From Anaerospora hongkongensis (GTDB taxonomy: Bacteria > Bacillota > Negativicutes > Sporomusales > DSM-15969), in the NCBI RefSeq assembly GCF_004339805.1, contig NZ_SLUI01000010.1, positions 115,153 to 179,152 on the forward strand: DNA of 64,000 bases, given 5' to 3'. Positions within the stretch are counted from its first letter, which is position 1; every line of letters starts with the position of its first letter. Below, in pieces: positions 36,147 through 45,133 of this stretch. The position numbers and the translations under genes were made by a program. The notes beneath the pieces were generated by a model that was not told the origin of the DNA, made no database searches, and was given only the letters and a program-made list of their open reading frames with translations.

Positions 36147-37943
36147 ATGGCCGAAATTTATGGAGATACTAAAGGATTAAAAAAAAGCTACATTGCGCAG
36201 CTTGAAGCAATTTATGAACAGCAAATTCCTTTTGGACAAACGATAACAGATGAACTAACTACTATATTAGCCAGATTAACAGAAGATAGTAAACGAGAAA
36301 TCGCCTTATACATAAATAGAAGGGGACAAATTACCCATGTGGCAATTGGCGATCTTCGTACAGTAAGTCTTCCAGATGCAGAAGGACGCCGAGCAAATTC
36401 ACGGCTATGCGGCATTCGCTGCATACATACACACCCCGGCGGCGACAGTCAGCTTAGCAGTTTAGATGTGGCGTCATTAAAAGAGCTGCGCTTTGATTTG
36501 ATGGCCGCCATTGGTGTTCAAGATGGCAAGCCGACTCAAGTCAGTTTTGGATTTATTAACGGAACAAATAAAAGTGACTATATTGTACAAACTGTTGGTC
36601 CATTAACGGTGGATGACTTCTTACGCATTGATCTTGTTTATTTAACAGCTGAGATTGAGCGTCAACTTGACGACCAAGCCCAGACTGACGAGCTGGTTTC
36701 CATTGAGAGAGCTTTTCTCGTAGGCGTGGAGCGACAAGGAGCCTGGGATGTACAGGATTCACTCCGGGAGTTAAAGCAGCTGGCTGAAACAGCAGGCGCT
36801 CTTGTAACAGGCATGACCTGGCAAAAGCGAGATAAACCAGATGCTGCTTTATTTATCGGAAAAGGGAAAGTAGAGGAAATTAATCATCTACGTCAGGAGC
36901 AACGAGCCAGTATCGTCATTTTCGATGATGAATTATCACCAGCGCAGCAGCGAAATCTGGAACATGAGCTGGGCTGTAAGATTGTCGACCGGACAGCCTT
37001 AATTCTTGATATATTTGCACAGCGGGCCCGCAGTCATGAAGGTAAATTGCAAGTCGAACTAGCTCAGCTGCGGTATAATTTGCCCCGCTTAGGCGGCCAG
37101 GGATTGGTACTATCCCGGCTTGGCGGCGGAATAGGCACAAGAGGGCCGGGAGAAACAAAATTAGAAGTTGACAGACGCCGGATTCGCTCCCGGATCAGTG
37201 ATATTGAACAAGAAATTGAATCCATTCGAAAACAGCGTATTCTGCAGCGAAAAAGACGTATCAACAGTCGAATTCCTACGGTCGCGCTTGTAGGCTATAC
37301 AAATGCAGGAAAGTCGACCTTATTAAATGCGCTAACCGCAGCTGGCGTACTGGCGGAAAATAAGTTATTTGCCACATTAGATCCGACTACGCGTCGAATA
37401 ACGTTGCCGAATTCACAAGAGATGCTCTTAACAGATACTGTCGGTTTTATTCAAAAACTTCCCCATCAGCTTATTGCCGCTTTCCGGGCTACATTGGAAG
37501 AGGTGCTGGAAGCAGACTTAATTTTACATATTGTCGATGCAAGTCATACACGCTTCCAGGAGCAAATGAAAGCAGTTCATGATGTGCTCCGTAAGCTTGG
37601 TGCTGATAATAAACTGACACTGACCGTTTACAATAAAATGGATACCGCCCAGAATCCACTTGTTACAGAGCAGCTTCAGTCCGACGCCGCAAGTGTCGGT
37701 ATATCCGCGTTATCTGGACACGGGTTGCCGGAACTGCTCGACTTGATTCAGCAGACTCTCCGTCAATCAAAAGTTGACATAGAACTGGTAATACCCTATA
37801 ATGACACAGGTATAATTTCACAACTTTATGACATCGGGGAAGTTCACAATACGGAATATCGTGAAACAGGTATTTATATCACGTTATCTGCCGCTCCGGA
37901 AATGATTACCCGGTTTAGTTGTTACTTCACAGGAGATGAGTAA
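36147..37943 (+). CDS. hflX: HflX GTPase with N-terminal JAMM/MPN-like extension
   Basis: 598 residues, about 170 more than standard HflX. The extension (1-~190) contains H94-X-H96-X7-S104-X2-D107 in [16 protein letters not shown], a complete JAMM zinc-protease signature. Then comes the HflX N-domain ([10 protein letters not shown] near 236; [14 protein letters not shown] near 333), and a G domain with GYTNAGKST (from ~382), DTVGFI and YNKMD. HflX rescues or splits stalled ribosomes. ATG 36147 follows GACGAGGTGAG. It precedes ynbB as in Bacillus. Confidence 0.92.
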   Translation: MAEIYGDTKGLKKSYIAQLEAIYEQQIPFGQTITDELTTILARLTEDSKREIALYINRRGQITHVAIGDLRTVSLPDAEGRRANSRLCGIRCIHTHPGGDSQLSSLDVASLKELRFDLMAAIGVQDGKPTQVSFGFINGTNKSDYIVQTVGPLTVDDFLRIDLVYLTAEIERQLDDQAQTDELVSIERAFLVGVERQGAWDVQDSLRELKQLAETAGALVTGMTWQKRDKPDAALFIGKGKVEEINHLRQEQRASIVIFDDELSPAQQRNLEHELGCKIVDRTALILDIFAQRARSHEGKLQVELAQLRYNLPRLGGQGLVLSRLGGGIGTRGPGETKLEVDRRRIRSRISDIEQEIESIRKQRILQRKRRINSRIPTVALVGYTNAGKSTLLNALTAAGVLAENKLFATLDPTTRRITLPNSQEMLLTDTVGFIQKLPHQLIAAFRATLEEVLEADLILHIVDASHTRFQEQMKAVHDVLRKLGADNKLTLTVYNKMDTAQNPLVTEQLQSDAASVGISALSGHGLPELLDLIQQTLRQSKVDIELVIPYNDTGIISQLYDIGEVHNTEYRETGIYITLSAAPEMITRFSCYFTGDE

Positions 37944-37945
37944 AA

Positions 37946-39193
37946 GTGAACGATTTTTCTTCCGCGCTTCTAGCGTACCGTGAGCAGGCAATGCGGCAAT
38001 CCGAACCTTATTTCGCGATTGTCGACCAAATTTCTGAACATAACACCCAACGACTCCTACATGTTTTTCGTGAATTACAAGTATCGGATTATCATTTTCG
38101 CAGCACCAGCGGCTACGGCTATGGTGATGCCGGCAGAGATAAATTGGATGAGGTCTGGGCAAAGCTTTGTGGGGCGGAGAAGGCATTAGTTCGCAGCCAT
38201 TTTGTTTCCGGTACACATGCTCTGGCCTCCGTACTTTTTGGTATTTTAAGACCGGGAGACGAGCTGTTGGCTGTCACCGGTGCTCCTTATGACACTATGC
38301 AGACAGTCATAGGTTCTGCTAGTCCTTCAGTAGGATCACTTACAGAATACGGGATTCATTATAATGAAATTCCCCTGCTGAATGATCAGGTTGATTATGA
38401 TGCTATTAAGCAGGCCATTAGCGACCAAACCAAATTAGTCTTAATACAGCGTTCACGGGGCTATAGTATGCGTCCGCCTCTGCAAATTGCTGAAATTGCT
38501 GAATTATGTGCTTTTATTAAACAAATTAAACCAGACTGCATTTGCTTTGTTGATAACTGCTACGGTGAGTTTGTTGATACAAAGGAACCAACGGCAGTAG
38601 GGGCTGACATTATGGCAGGCTCCTTAATTAAAAATCCCGGCGGGGGAATTGCACCAGCCGGCGGCTATGTTGCAGGACGGGCTGATTTGGTTGAACTGGC
38701 AGCCTGCCGCTTGACTGCACCGGGTATTGGCAGCCATGTAGGTGCAACGCTTAGTGACAATCGGCTATTCTTTCAAGGATTATTTTTAGCACCACATATT
38801 GTAGCACAATCCATCAAAGGGGCTATTTTCGCCGCTGCTCTGTTTTCCTTGATGGGGTACGAAACAACACCGGCTTTTGATGAAAAACGCAGTGATATTA
38901 TCCAAGCCATTCAATTAGATTCTGCGGAAAAAATGATTGCATTTTGCCAGGGCCTGCAGAGTTACTCCCCAGTAGATGCTTTTGTGCGTCCTGAACCAAG
39001 TGCTATGCCCGGATACTCTGATGCCGTGATAATGGCTGGGGGTACTTTTGTGCAAGGTTCATCAATTGAGCTTAGTGCCGATGGTCCGCTGCGACCGCCG
39101 TATAGTATTTATCTCCAGGGGGGATTAACCTTTGAACACGCTGTGCTTGGCGTGATGGGAGCAGCTTCGGCAATTCTCGATAAAAAAGTATAA
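37946..39193 (+). CDS. ynbB: PLP-dependent methionine gamma-lyase/YnbB family protein
   Basis: 415-residue fold-type I PLP enzyme of the Alum_res family, often annotated as aluminium-resistance or methionine gamma-lyase family. Visible motifs are SGYGYGDAGRDKL, VRSHFVSGTHALA and GSLIKNPGGGIAPAGGYVAG, with the PLP-binding Lys in the last. GTG 37946 follows AGGAGATG, 2 bases after hflX. The hflX-ynbB pair is conserved in Firmicutes. The physiological reaction is not established. Confidence 0.85.
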   Translation: MNDFSSALLAYREQAMRQSEPYFAIVDQISEHNTQRLLHVFRELQVSDYHFRSTSGYGYGDAGRDKLDEVWAKLCGAEKALVRSHFVSGTHALASVLFGILRPGDELLAVTGAPYDTMQTVIGSASPSVGSLTEYGIHYNEIPLLNDQVDYDAIKQAISDQTKLVLIQRSRGYSMRPPLQIAEIAELCAFIKQIKPDCICFVDNCYGEFVDTKEPTAVGADIMAGSLIKNPGGGIAPAGGYVAGRADLVELAACRLTAPGIGSHVGATLSDNRLFFQGLFLAPHIVAQSIKGAIFAAALFSLMGYETTPAFDEKRSDIIQAIQLDSAEKMIAFCQGLQSYSPVDAFVRPEPSAMPGYSDAVIMAGGTFVQGSSIELSADGPLRPPYSIYLQGGLTFEHAVLGVMGAASAILDKKV

Positions 39194-39224
39194 TTTTCTT
39201 TACATATTTATTATGACGCCTTTT

Positions 39225-39256
39225 ATTCGACAGGAAAATAATTAATCTTGTCGAAT
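39225..39256. repeat. Inverted repeat ahead of the repeat-protein gene
   Basis: ATTCGACA (39225-39232) and TGTCGAAT (39249-39256) flank a 16-base AT-rich spacer. It may be an RNA hairpin after ynbB or a binding site. Confidence 0.35.
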
Positions 39257-39294
39257 GAGATAACGTATCTAAAAACCATGTTTGGTGGGATTGT

Positions 39295-40569
39295 GTGGAA
39301 TATACACTAATTACAACTTTCGCAATAGTGATTACCACGCTGTTTGTGCACCAACTAGCTAATCGCATTCTAGGCATTCGCTTGGGAATCAAACCACTGG
39401 CACTATGTGGTATCTGCTCACTATTTCTTAGTCTTGTTCTTCCACGAATTATTGTTGGGTTTGCCGGATTAGCCGGAACGATTGGCGTGCTGGCTGTTTT
39501 TGCCATTATATTTGCTTATTTTGTTGCTTATTACGAAGATGCGCAAACGGATGAACCTGCACCACAAGCGGCGCCATCTTTTTCAACCCTTGTGGAAGAC
39601 ATAGGCTTTACCCCTGGAAAACCGGATGCTATACCTTTGCCATTTGCGACCCAGCTAGTTACTGAGGAACCTGTAGCTATTGAAGAGCCGGTTGCTGAAG
39701 AACCTGTAGCTATTGAAGAGCTGGTTGCTGAAGAACCTGTGGCTGTTGAAGCGCTGGTTGCTGAAGAACCTGTGGCTGCTCAAGAGCCGGTTGCTGAAGA
39801 ATCTGTGGCTGTTGAAGAGTTGGTTGCTGAAGAACCTGTAGCTATTGAAGAGCTGGTTGCTGAAGAACCTGTGGCTGCTCAAGAGCTGGTTGCTGAAGAA
39901 CCTGTGGCTGTTGAAGAGACGGTTACTGAAGAACCTGTAGCTATTGAAGAGCTGATTACTGAAGAACCTGTGACTGTTGAAGAGCTGGTTGCTGAAGAAC
40001 CTGTGGCTGTTGAAGAGCTGGTTGCTGAAGAACCTGTGGCTGCTCAAGAGCCGGTTGCTGAAGAATCTGTGGCTGCTCAAGAGCTGGATATTTATCGTGA
40101 AAATTATCATAATGTAACAGAGGTTGCTGGTACCATGACTCAACGAATGTCTAATCCCTTCGAACCGGTCTTACCGGTTGCACAGGATTTAGATTCCCTG
40201 CTTGATTATGCATTTTTGCATAAAGAAAATAAGGCTTATGAAGAAGCGCTGGCAGCATTCCGCTACATATTGCAGCTTTTTCCGGAAGATGCAGCTGCCC
40301 CATTTGTTTTGATTGAAATTGGCAATATCCTGAAACAATTAGGCGCCTATGATGATGCTATCCAAGTATTTGTTGATGGAAGAGCTAATGTAGCCGTACA
40401 TGCTGATTATCAATTTGAACAGGAATTTATCAATACCATTGCCTATTTACGAATTATTAAAAATGCCTTGATTCATCATCGTCTTGGACTCATTCCTTAT
40501 CATAAAATCCCAGCTAATATATTGGACGAAATTAATGCCGAATTTCGCGAGTGGCGTAATTTAATATAG
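39295..40569 (+). CDS. Membrane protein with thirteen 11-residue acidic repeats and a TPR-like C-terminus
   Basis: 424 residues. Three membrane helices (about 3-20, 33-52, 55-80) are followed by a linker. Thirteen tandem 11-residue repeats of the form VAEEPVAxEEL fill residues ~122-264. The C-terminal domain (about 300-424) has paired helices like TPR motifs (HKENKAYEEALAAFRYILQ; QLGAYDDAIQVFVDG). Start GTG 39295 with GGTGGGA upstream. The acidic repeat probably acts as a flexible spacer holding the TPR part away from the membrane. It is followed by the PRC-barrel gene, which also has an Ala/Pro/Val/Glu-rich linker. Function unknown. Confidence 0.75.
   Translation: MEYTLITTFAIVITTLFVHQLANRILGIRLGIKPLALCGICSLFLSLVLPRIIVGFAGLAGTIGVLAVFAIIFAYFVAYYEDAQTDEPAPQAAPSFSTLVEDIGFTPGKPDAIPLPFATQLVTEEPVAIEEPVAEEPVAIEELVAEEPVAVEALVAEEPVAAQEPVAEESVAVEELVAEEPVAIEELVAEEPVAAQELVAEEPVAVEETVTEEPVAIEELITEEPVTVEELVAEEPVAVEELVAEEPVAAQEPVAEESVAAQELDIYRENYHNVTEVAGTMTQRMSNPFEPVLPVAQDLDSLLDYAFLHKENKAYEEALAAFRYILQLFPEDAAAPFVLIEIGNILKQLGAYDDAIQVFVDGRANVAVHADYQFEQEFINTIAYLRIIKNALIHHRLGLIPYHKIPANILDEINAEFREWRNLI
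39658..40086 (+). repeat. 33-bp coding minisatellite, 13 copies
   Basis: Exactly 13 in-frame copies of a 33-base unit (429 bases), starting GTTACTGAG and ending GAGCTG. Units differ at a few positions (EEP/EES, AIEE/AVEE/AAQE, ELV/EPV). Units 4-5 and 12-13 share the rare AAQEP-VAEES combination, which suggests block duplication. Confidence 0.97.
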
Positions 40570-40599
40570 TTAAAAATTAATAGGGGGTTATGAATTTAT

Positions 40600-41406
40600 A
40601 TGAAAAAAAGCACTGATATTCTTGGATTACCGGTCATTAGCATAATGGAAGGCAAGGAGCTAGGTAATGTTAAAAGCCTGGTGATAAACCCAAATGGCGG
40701 TATTGTAACCGCCCTGGTTAGAGACGAAGTTAAATGGTACCTTGAGGCCAAATTACTCCCTTTTTCAGCAATTACCGGTATTGGCGAATATGCTGTAACA
40801 ATTGAGGATAGCAGTGCAGTGGCATCTATTTCAACTGCTCCTGAATTTGAGAAATTGCTAGCTGCTGATATAAAAGTAATTGGCACTAAAATTTTGACCA
40901 AAAGCGGCCGTATTCACGGCAAAGTAACGGAAATTCTTATTGATGATGCTGGGCAAATTACTGCCTGTGAAATAGAAGACGTAGCAGGACAGCCAGCTGA
41001 GATTTCTGCCCAACGCATTCTTACCTATGGTAAAGATGTACTGATCATAAAAGAAAATACCGATGAGCAGGCACCTTTAGCTGCAGCTACTGTTGCTCAG
41101 CCCATAGCCGAACCTGCACCAGTAGCAGTACCTGAGCCCGTAGCTGCACCAGTCTCGACCCCGGCAGCAACAGAAGCACCGGTTGAAGTACCTGCTGCGC
41201 CGGCTGCTCCGAATGAAGCTAGCTCAGAAGCAGCCCGGAAATTTGACGATAAGCACCGCAAATATCTTTTAGGCAAAAAAGCTAACCGTCGCATTGAAAC
41301 AGATAACGGAATGGTTATCATTGAGCAAGGTGGAGAAATTACAGAAGAAGTCCTTCAGAAAGCAAAGCTGGCAGGAAAATTTGTTGAGTTATCAATGAGC
41401 ATTTAG
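40600..41406 (+). CDS. PRC-barrel domain protein
   Basis: 268 residues with two PRC-barrel domains (about 3-75, STDILGLPVISIMEGKELGN; about 88-155, KVIGTKILTKSGRIHGKVTE). An Ala/Pro/Val linker (160-205) and a basic/helical C-terminal tail (KFDDKHRKYLLGKKANRR) follow. PRC barrels occur in RimM and photosynthetic reaction centres; in Firmicutes such proteins are associated with sporulation and cell-envelope contexts, but no role is proven. ATG 40600 follows AGGGGGT. Ends in a terminator. Confidence 0.8.
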   Translation: MKKSTDILGLPVISIMEGKELGNVKSLVINPNGGIVTALVRDEVKWYLEAKLLPFSAITGIGEYAVTIEDSSAVASISTAPEFEKLLAADIKVIGTKILTKSGRIHGKVTEILIDDAGQITACEIEDVAGQPAEISAQRILTYGKDVLIIKENTDEQAPLAAATVAQPIAEPAPVAVPEPVAAPVSTPAATEAPVEVPAAPAAPNEASSEAARKFDDKHRKYLLGKKANRRIETDNGMVIIEQGGEITEEVLQKAKLAGKFVELSMSI

Positions 41407-41417
41407 TCTAATAAGTA

Positions 41418-41445
41418 AAAGCCCCCTTGCTAATGGGGGCTTTAT
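41418..41445 (+). terminator. Intrinsic terminator after the PRC-barrel gene
   Basis: AAAGCCCCC pairs with GGGGGCTTT around an 8-base loop, with ATT following. Confidence 0.85.
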
Positions 41446-41479
41446 TCTTAGCAGTGGAATACAGATCGGAGTGTAAGAA

Positions 41480-42853
41480 ATGTCTGCAACAACTACGCGC
41501 AGAACGAATTTAATATTGTTTTTAGGACTAATTATTATATTTAGCATTATCAGTTTTGTTGCAGCTAATACCGCATTCATCGTCGCAAATGAAATTTATA
41601 GTGGCGTTACCGTAGCAGATATTCCAGTTGGCGGCCTTTCAGTAAACGAGGCGGAACAAAAAATCCGCGAAAAAATCGTTTCTAAAATGTCACAGCCAAT
41701 TGAACTCAAATATAAAGACAAATCATGGTCCATTTCAGCCGACGAAATCAGTTTATCAATAGATGCATCATCGCTTGCTCAAGAGGCCTATAAAGTAGGC
41801 CGAAATGGCAATATGTTTCACCAGTTGCAAGAGCGTTACTTAACTGTAAATCGTGGCTTTACTATACCAATAACAGTTGCCTACGACGCTACTAAGCTGG
41901 AGTCGATCCTTCAGATCATTGCTCAGTCGCTGGATAGAAATGCTCGCAATGCGACTGTCGCCTACAGTGGTGTAGATGTTTCTATTGTGCCGGAAGTGAC
42001 TGGTAGAAGACTTTCCCTTCCTAAAACGATTGAAACTGTAACTGCCCAGTTTAATAATGAATTAAATTTTTCTATACCCTTAGTGGTAGAGGAAATTACT
42101 CCCACTGTTTTTGCTGCTGATTTAGAGTCTATTGATAGTTTGCTTGCTTCTTACAGCACACAGTTTGATGCGTTTAATGCAAACCGTACTGAAAATATTT
42201 CACTGGCAGCTCGTAGTATTAACGGTATGCTTGTCAAACAAGGCGAAATCTTTTCTTTTAACCGTAATGTAGGCCCTCGTCTTGCCGAATATGGTTATAA
42301 GGAAGCCCCAGTATTTATTGAAGGTAAGATTGTACCTGATTGGGGCGGTGGTGTTTGTCAGGTGAGCAGCACCTTGTACAATGCCGTATTACTGGCCGAT
42401 ATGGTTATTGAAGAAAGAACCTCGCATTTTTATCCGCCAGGCTATGTACCAATTGGTCAAGATGCAACAGTTGCTGATAATTTACTGGATTTTCAATTTA
42501 AAAATTCCTCTGAAGGGAATATATATATTAAAAGTGAGGTTAGTGGCAATCAGTTAACTATTTACATCCTGGGGAAACGCCTGGAGCACCGTCCCGATAT
42601 TCAAGTAGTTGCGACGGATACGAAGGTACTTGAACCCAGAACGATTATTAAGCAAGATTCCACGCTCGACCTGGGTACACAGATTACCGAGGTGGAAGGG
42701 CAGAAGGGCTTTCAAGTTACCACATACCGTATAAAAAAAGCAAATGATAATAAGGAAATTAGTCGTGAATTACTGGCAAATGATGAATTTAAACCAGTCG
42801 ATAAAGTCATCCGCGTTGGAATAAAGGCATTACCCAAGCAAAATGCCAAATAG
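41480..42853 (+). CDS. VanW family cell-wall-associated protein
   Basis: 457 residues with an N-terminal membrane anchor (about 12-34). Two peptidoglycan-binding-like (PF12229/YoaR) segments follow (about 55-210), then the VanW domain (about 230-365, LAARSINGMLVKQGEIFSFN; GKIVPDWGGGVCQVSSTLYN). The C-terminal G5-like stretch (about 380-435) is GTQITEVEGQKGFQVTTYRI. It probably acts outside the membrane on the wall. ATG 41480 after GGAGTG. Terminates at the bidirectional hairpin shared with lexA. Confidence 0.85.
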   Translation: MSATTTRRTNLILFLGLIIIFSIISFVAANTAFIVANEIYSGVTVADIPVGGLSVNEAEQKIREKIVSKMSQPIELKYKDKSWSISADEISLSIDASSLAQEAYKVGRNGNMFHQLQERYLTVNRGFTIPITVAYDATKLESILQIIAQSLDRNARNATVAYSGVDVSIVPEVTGRRLSLPKTIETVTAQFNNELNFSIPLVVEEITPTVFAADLESIDSLLASYSTQFDAFNANRTENISLAARSINGMLVKQGEIFSFNRNVGPRLAEYGYKEAPVFIEGKIVPDWGGGVCQVSSTLYNAVLLADMVIEERTSHFYPPGYVPIGQDATVADNLLDFQFKNSSEGNIYIKSEVSGNQLTIYILGKRLEHRPDIQVVATDTKVLEPRTIIKQDSTLDLGTQITEVEGQKGFQVTTYRIKKANDNKEISRELLANDEFKPVDKVIRVGIKALPKQNAK

Positions 42854-42880
42854 AATAGAGAATCATAGCCTCACAAAAAG

Positions 42881-42917
42881 CAAAAAAGCAACAGCCGTGA
42901 AACGGTTGTTGCTTTTT
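42881..42917. terminator. Bidirectional terminator between vanW-like gene and lexA
   Basis: GCAACAGCCGT (42887-42897) pairs with ACGGTTGTTGC (42901-42911) around GAA. Six A residues precede and six T residues follow, so it serves both convergent genes. Confidence 0.93.
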
Positions 42918-42931
42918 TGCGGGTTTACTGT

Positions 42932-43546
42932 CTATAATAGACGAAAAACTCCGATCACTTTTCCTAAGATTGTAACATCACGGCTGAAAATGGGTTCATA
43001 AGCGGGATTTTCCGGCTGCAGCCGGATCCGGTCGTGCTCTTTATAAAAACGCTTTACGGTAGCTTCTTCATCAATCATGGCAACGATAATATCGCCATTA
43101 TTAGCTGAACGCTGAACGCGGACGATAATCAGATCGCCGTCTAAAATTCCGGCATTTATCATACTATCACCTTGAACGGTAAGCATGAATGTTTCCGCTT
43201 CGCCAACTAATTCGGTAGGGAGGGGGTAGGTTTCTTCAATATTTTCTATTGCTAAGATAGGCTGCCCCGCTGTCACTTTCCCGATCAGCGGTATAGGAGT
43301 AAGGCTTTTTTGCCGCCAGGGAGCTTCATCGAGTACGTCGATTGCTCTAGGCTTAGTCGGATCCCGTTTTATAAAGCCCAGCTCTTCTAATTTTGCCAAA
43401 TGGCCATGAACAGTTGAACTGGAACTTAGACCAACTGCTTCACCGATCTCCCTGACGGAAGGCGGGTAGCCTTTGGAACGCAGAGTATCCTTAATATGTT
43501 TTAAAATTTGCTTCTGACGATTATTTATCAAACATTCTTTATTCAC
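42932..43546 (-). CDS. lexA: SOS repressor LexA
   Basis: 204 residues. An N-terminal winged helix (1-~70, [24 protein letters not shown] is cut here to [19 protein letters not shown]) is followed by the S24 self-cleaving domain. The scissile pair is A93-G94 (GKVTAGQP), the nucleophile S128 (QGDSMINAG) and the general base K165 (VKRFYK). GTG 43546 follows AGGAGTGG on the minus strand. Three LexA-like boxes in the lexA/yneA intergenic region indicate autoregulation. Confidence 0.96.
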   Translation of the reverse strand: MNKECLINNRQKQILKHIKDTLRSKGYPPSVREIGEAVGLSSSSTVHGHLAKLEELGFIKRDPTKPRAIDVLDEAPWRQKSLTPIPLIGKVTAGQPILAIENIEETYPLPTELVGEAETFMLTVQGDSMINAGILDGDLIIVRVQRSANNGDIIVAMIDEEATVKRFYKEHDRIRLQPENPAYEPIFSRDVTILGKVIGVFRLL

Positions 43547-43585
43547 AGGAATCCACTCCTAATCAACGGATAAAACTCATAACCT

Positions 43586-43614
43586 ATTATACCAATTTAT
43601 GCATAAAAACGCAA
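43586..43614 (-). promoter_or_regulatory. lexA promoter
   Basis: On the minus strand TTGCGT (43609-43614), 17 bases and a perfect TATAAT (43586-43591). The -35 overlaps LexA box 1. Confidence 0.78.
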
Positions 43615-43625
43615 ACACTCGTTCG
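43612..43625 (-). promoter_or_regulatory. LexA box 1 (lexA side)
   Basis: Minus-strand CGAACGAGTGTTTG matches CGAACRNRYGTTYC at 13 of 14 positions and overlaps the lexA -35 box. Confidence 0.85.
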
Positions 43626-43644
43626 AAAAATAGTCATAAATCGC

Positions 43645-43674
43645 TTGACCAGAACATATGTACTATGTTATGAT
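43645..43674 (+). promoter_or_regulatory. yneA promoter
   Basis: TTGACC (43645-43650) and TATGAT (43669-43674) with an 18-base spacer that contains LexA box 2. Confidence 0.68.
43651..43664 (+). promoter_or_regulatory. LexA box 2 (within yneA promoter)
   Basis: AGAACATATGTACT matches 11 of 14 consensus positions and sits in the yneA promoter spacer. Confidence 0.6.
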
Positions 43675-43687
43675 AAATCCAAGAGAG

Positions 43688-43701
43688 CGAACAAGTGTTC
43701 A
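43688..43701 (+). promoter_or_regulatory. LexA box 3 (yneA leader)
   Basis: CGAACAAGTGTTCA matches 13 of 14 consensus positions, just upstream of the yneA ribosome site. Confidence 0.85.
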
Positions 43702-43714
43702 GGGGTGTTGATGA

Positions 43715-44017
43715 ATGTTGAATAAATTTACTTTTATATTCTTCCTCGTACTATTAGCCACATCAGTGGTCGATGTTTTTACTGACTTTAATGAAGAAGC
43801 TGTAGTTCACTATAAAACGGTTGTTGTCGAAAAAGGCGATACCATCTGGAATATCGCCGCGAAACATACTACACAGCAGGAAGATATTCGGAACGTAATT
43901 GCGGTGATAAAGCAAGCGAATCATTTAGATCAGTCTGTCCAAATATATCCGGGACAAACTTTACGCATTCCAGTCGCCGATATTTCCGGCTGGGCAAGCA
44001 TTAGACAGAAAGAGTAA
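43715..44017 (+). CDS. yneA: SOS-induced cell-division suppressor YneA-like, LysM protein
   Basis: 100 residues: an N-terminal membrane helix (about 4-22), then a LysM domain (about 34-90, YKTVVVEKGDTIWNIAAKH; IYPGQTLRIPV). Size, architecture and divergent position to lexA match YneA, which delays division during the SOS response. ATG 43715 follows AGGGGTG. Two LexA boxes lie in its promoter and leader. Confidence 0.88.
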   Translation: MLNKFTFIFFLVLLATSVVDVFTDFNEEAVVHYKTVVVEKGDTIWNIAAKHTTQQEDIRNVIAVIKQANHLDQSVQIYPGQTLRIPVADISGWASIRQKE

Positions 44018-44050
44018 GTAAGGTCCGATAATAAATATTATGTATACTTG

Positions 44051-44100
44051 TTTTAAGAAAATGCCTGTCGCCTAGAATGGCGACAGGCATTTTCTTAAAA
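44051..44100. terminator. Bidirectional terminator between yneA and the recombinase
   Basis: A perfect 22-bp inverted repeat (arms 44051-44072 and 44079-44100, loop TAGAAT) starts and ends in TTTT/AAAA. The right arm contains the recombinase stop codon (44095-44097). Confidence 0.92.
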
Positions 44101-45078
44101 CATTTTATTTAGAGCATTATTTTTAAACAAATTACCTTGCTCAATATATCTGCGAACCATTTTTTCCGATTTATGCCTGGTTTGCTGCATAATCGTGCGT
44201 TCGTCCACATCATGTTGAGCTGCACTGGTTGCAAAACCACGCCTTAAGCTGTGACCGGCAAAGTCATCAGCATTTCGTCCCACAAGAGCAGCATATTTTT
44301 TTACAATCAGCGCTACCGATTTATCTGTCAGGCGCTGTGGTCGAACTTGCTTGTACTTATTTAGAGGCCGGAAGAGGGCACCTGTTTTAATTTGAGCTGC
44401 CGCAATCCATTCCTTTAGCGCAATTACTGCACAAACATCCGAATCGGAATTATAAGGGATGGCGACATATTCGCCTTGACCTTCCTGGTCACCTTTGGAT
44501 TGATGAACCAGGATAATAACCCCCTCACGGGCAAACGTTAAGTCTTCGAAGTCAATCCGAACCAGCTCCGAGCGGCGAAAGGCTCCCATAAACCCAGTAA
44601 GCAGAAGAGCCTTATCACGGATTCCAGCAATATCTGCAGTATCGAAATAGCAGGCTATATCTTGTAAATCCTCAATGAGAAGAGGGGATTTACCTCGCTG
44701 GATCGTTCCTTTTTCTCTTTTTATTGCATCTAAGGCATTTCTCACAAGTCCGCCACGGCATGGATTATTTTCTTCACAGCCGGCAGCTTTGTGATTTTCC
44801 GAAATCGCGCTCAAACGTCTGGAAACAGTATTGGCTTTGGCATCGTCAGCCAGATCATTAATATAATTGACAATTGTTTCCGGTTCGGCCGGCAGAGCTT
44901 GGTGACCATGATGGAAACACCAATCATAAAAATCCAGCCAATCAGCTTCATAAGCACGCAGTGTATTATCGGCTTTGGATTTCTTCATACGGCGTTTGCT
45001 TTTTTCCGTTAGCTTTTCATTATTTTCAATAAATTCGTTTTCTCGCAGAAAAAATTGTTTTGTTTTTACCTGCAACAC
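44095..45078 (-). CDS. Tyrosine recombinase (Xer/integrase family)
   Basis: About 327 residues. A SAM-like core-binding domain (about 25-115, ADNTLRAYEADWLDFYDWC) is followed by a catalytic domain with the full set, numbered from the GTG at 45078: R168 or R169 (GAFRRSEL), K195 (HQSKGD), H276-X2-R279 (AGHSLRRGFAT), H302 (TRHKSE) and Y311 (RRYIEQG). Start is uncertain: GAGGTG (45083-45088) is 4 bases from GTG 45078 and 7 from TTG 45075. No other phage or transposon genes are near. Its promoter abuts a 12+7+12 palindrome, so it may act at and be controlled by that site. Confidence 0.85.
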   Translation of the reverse strand: MLQVKTKQFFLRENEFIENNEKLTEKSKRRMKKSKADNTLRAYEADWLDFYDWCFHHGHQALPAEPETIVNYINDLADDAKANTVSRRLSAISENHKAAGCEENNPCRGGLVRNALDAIKREKGTIQRGKSPLLIEDLQDIACYFDTADIAGIRDKALLLTGFMGAFRRSELVRIDFEDLTFAREGVIILVHQSKGDQEGQGEYVAIPYNSDSDVCAVIALKEWIAAAQIKTGALFRPLNKYKQVRPQRLTDKSVALIVKKYAALVGRNADDFAGHSLRRGFATSAAQHDVDERTIMQQTRHKSEKMVRRYIEQGNLFKNNALNKMF

Positions 45079-45104
45079 TAAACACCTCACAATGATCTAA
45101 TTTG

Positions 45105-45133
45105 ATAGTAACCTATTCTAAATCCATTGTCAA
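45105..45133 (-). promoter_or_regulatory. Promoter of the recombinase gene
   Basis: On the minus strand a perfect TTGACA (45128-45133), 17 bases and TACTAT (45105-45110). The first bases of the -35 box lie in the palindrome at 45132-45162. Confidence 0.75.

Noticed and set aside
39658..40086. CRISPR-like array of 33-bp repeats
   Set aside because: Units are contiguous without unique spacers and keep the reading frame, so it is a coding minisatellite.
39655..40143. 162-residue antisense reading frame over the 33-bp repeat
   Set aside because: It mirrors the codon pattern of the repeat on the plus strand; it has no ribosome site and consists only of the complementary repeat. The plus-strand gene has membrane helices and a TPR-like end.
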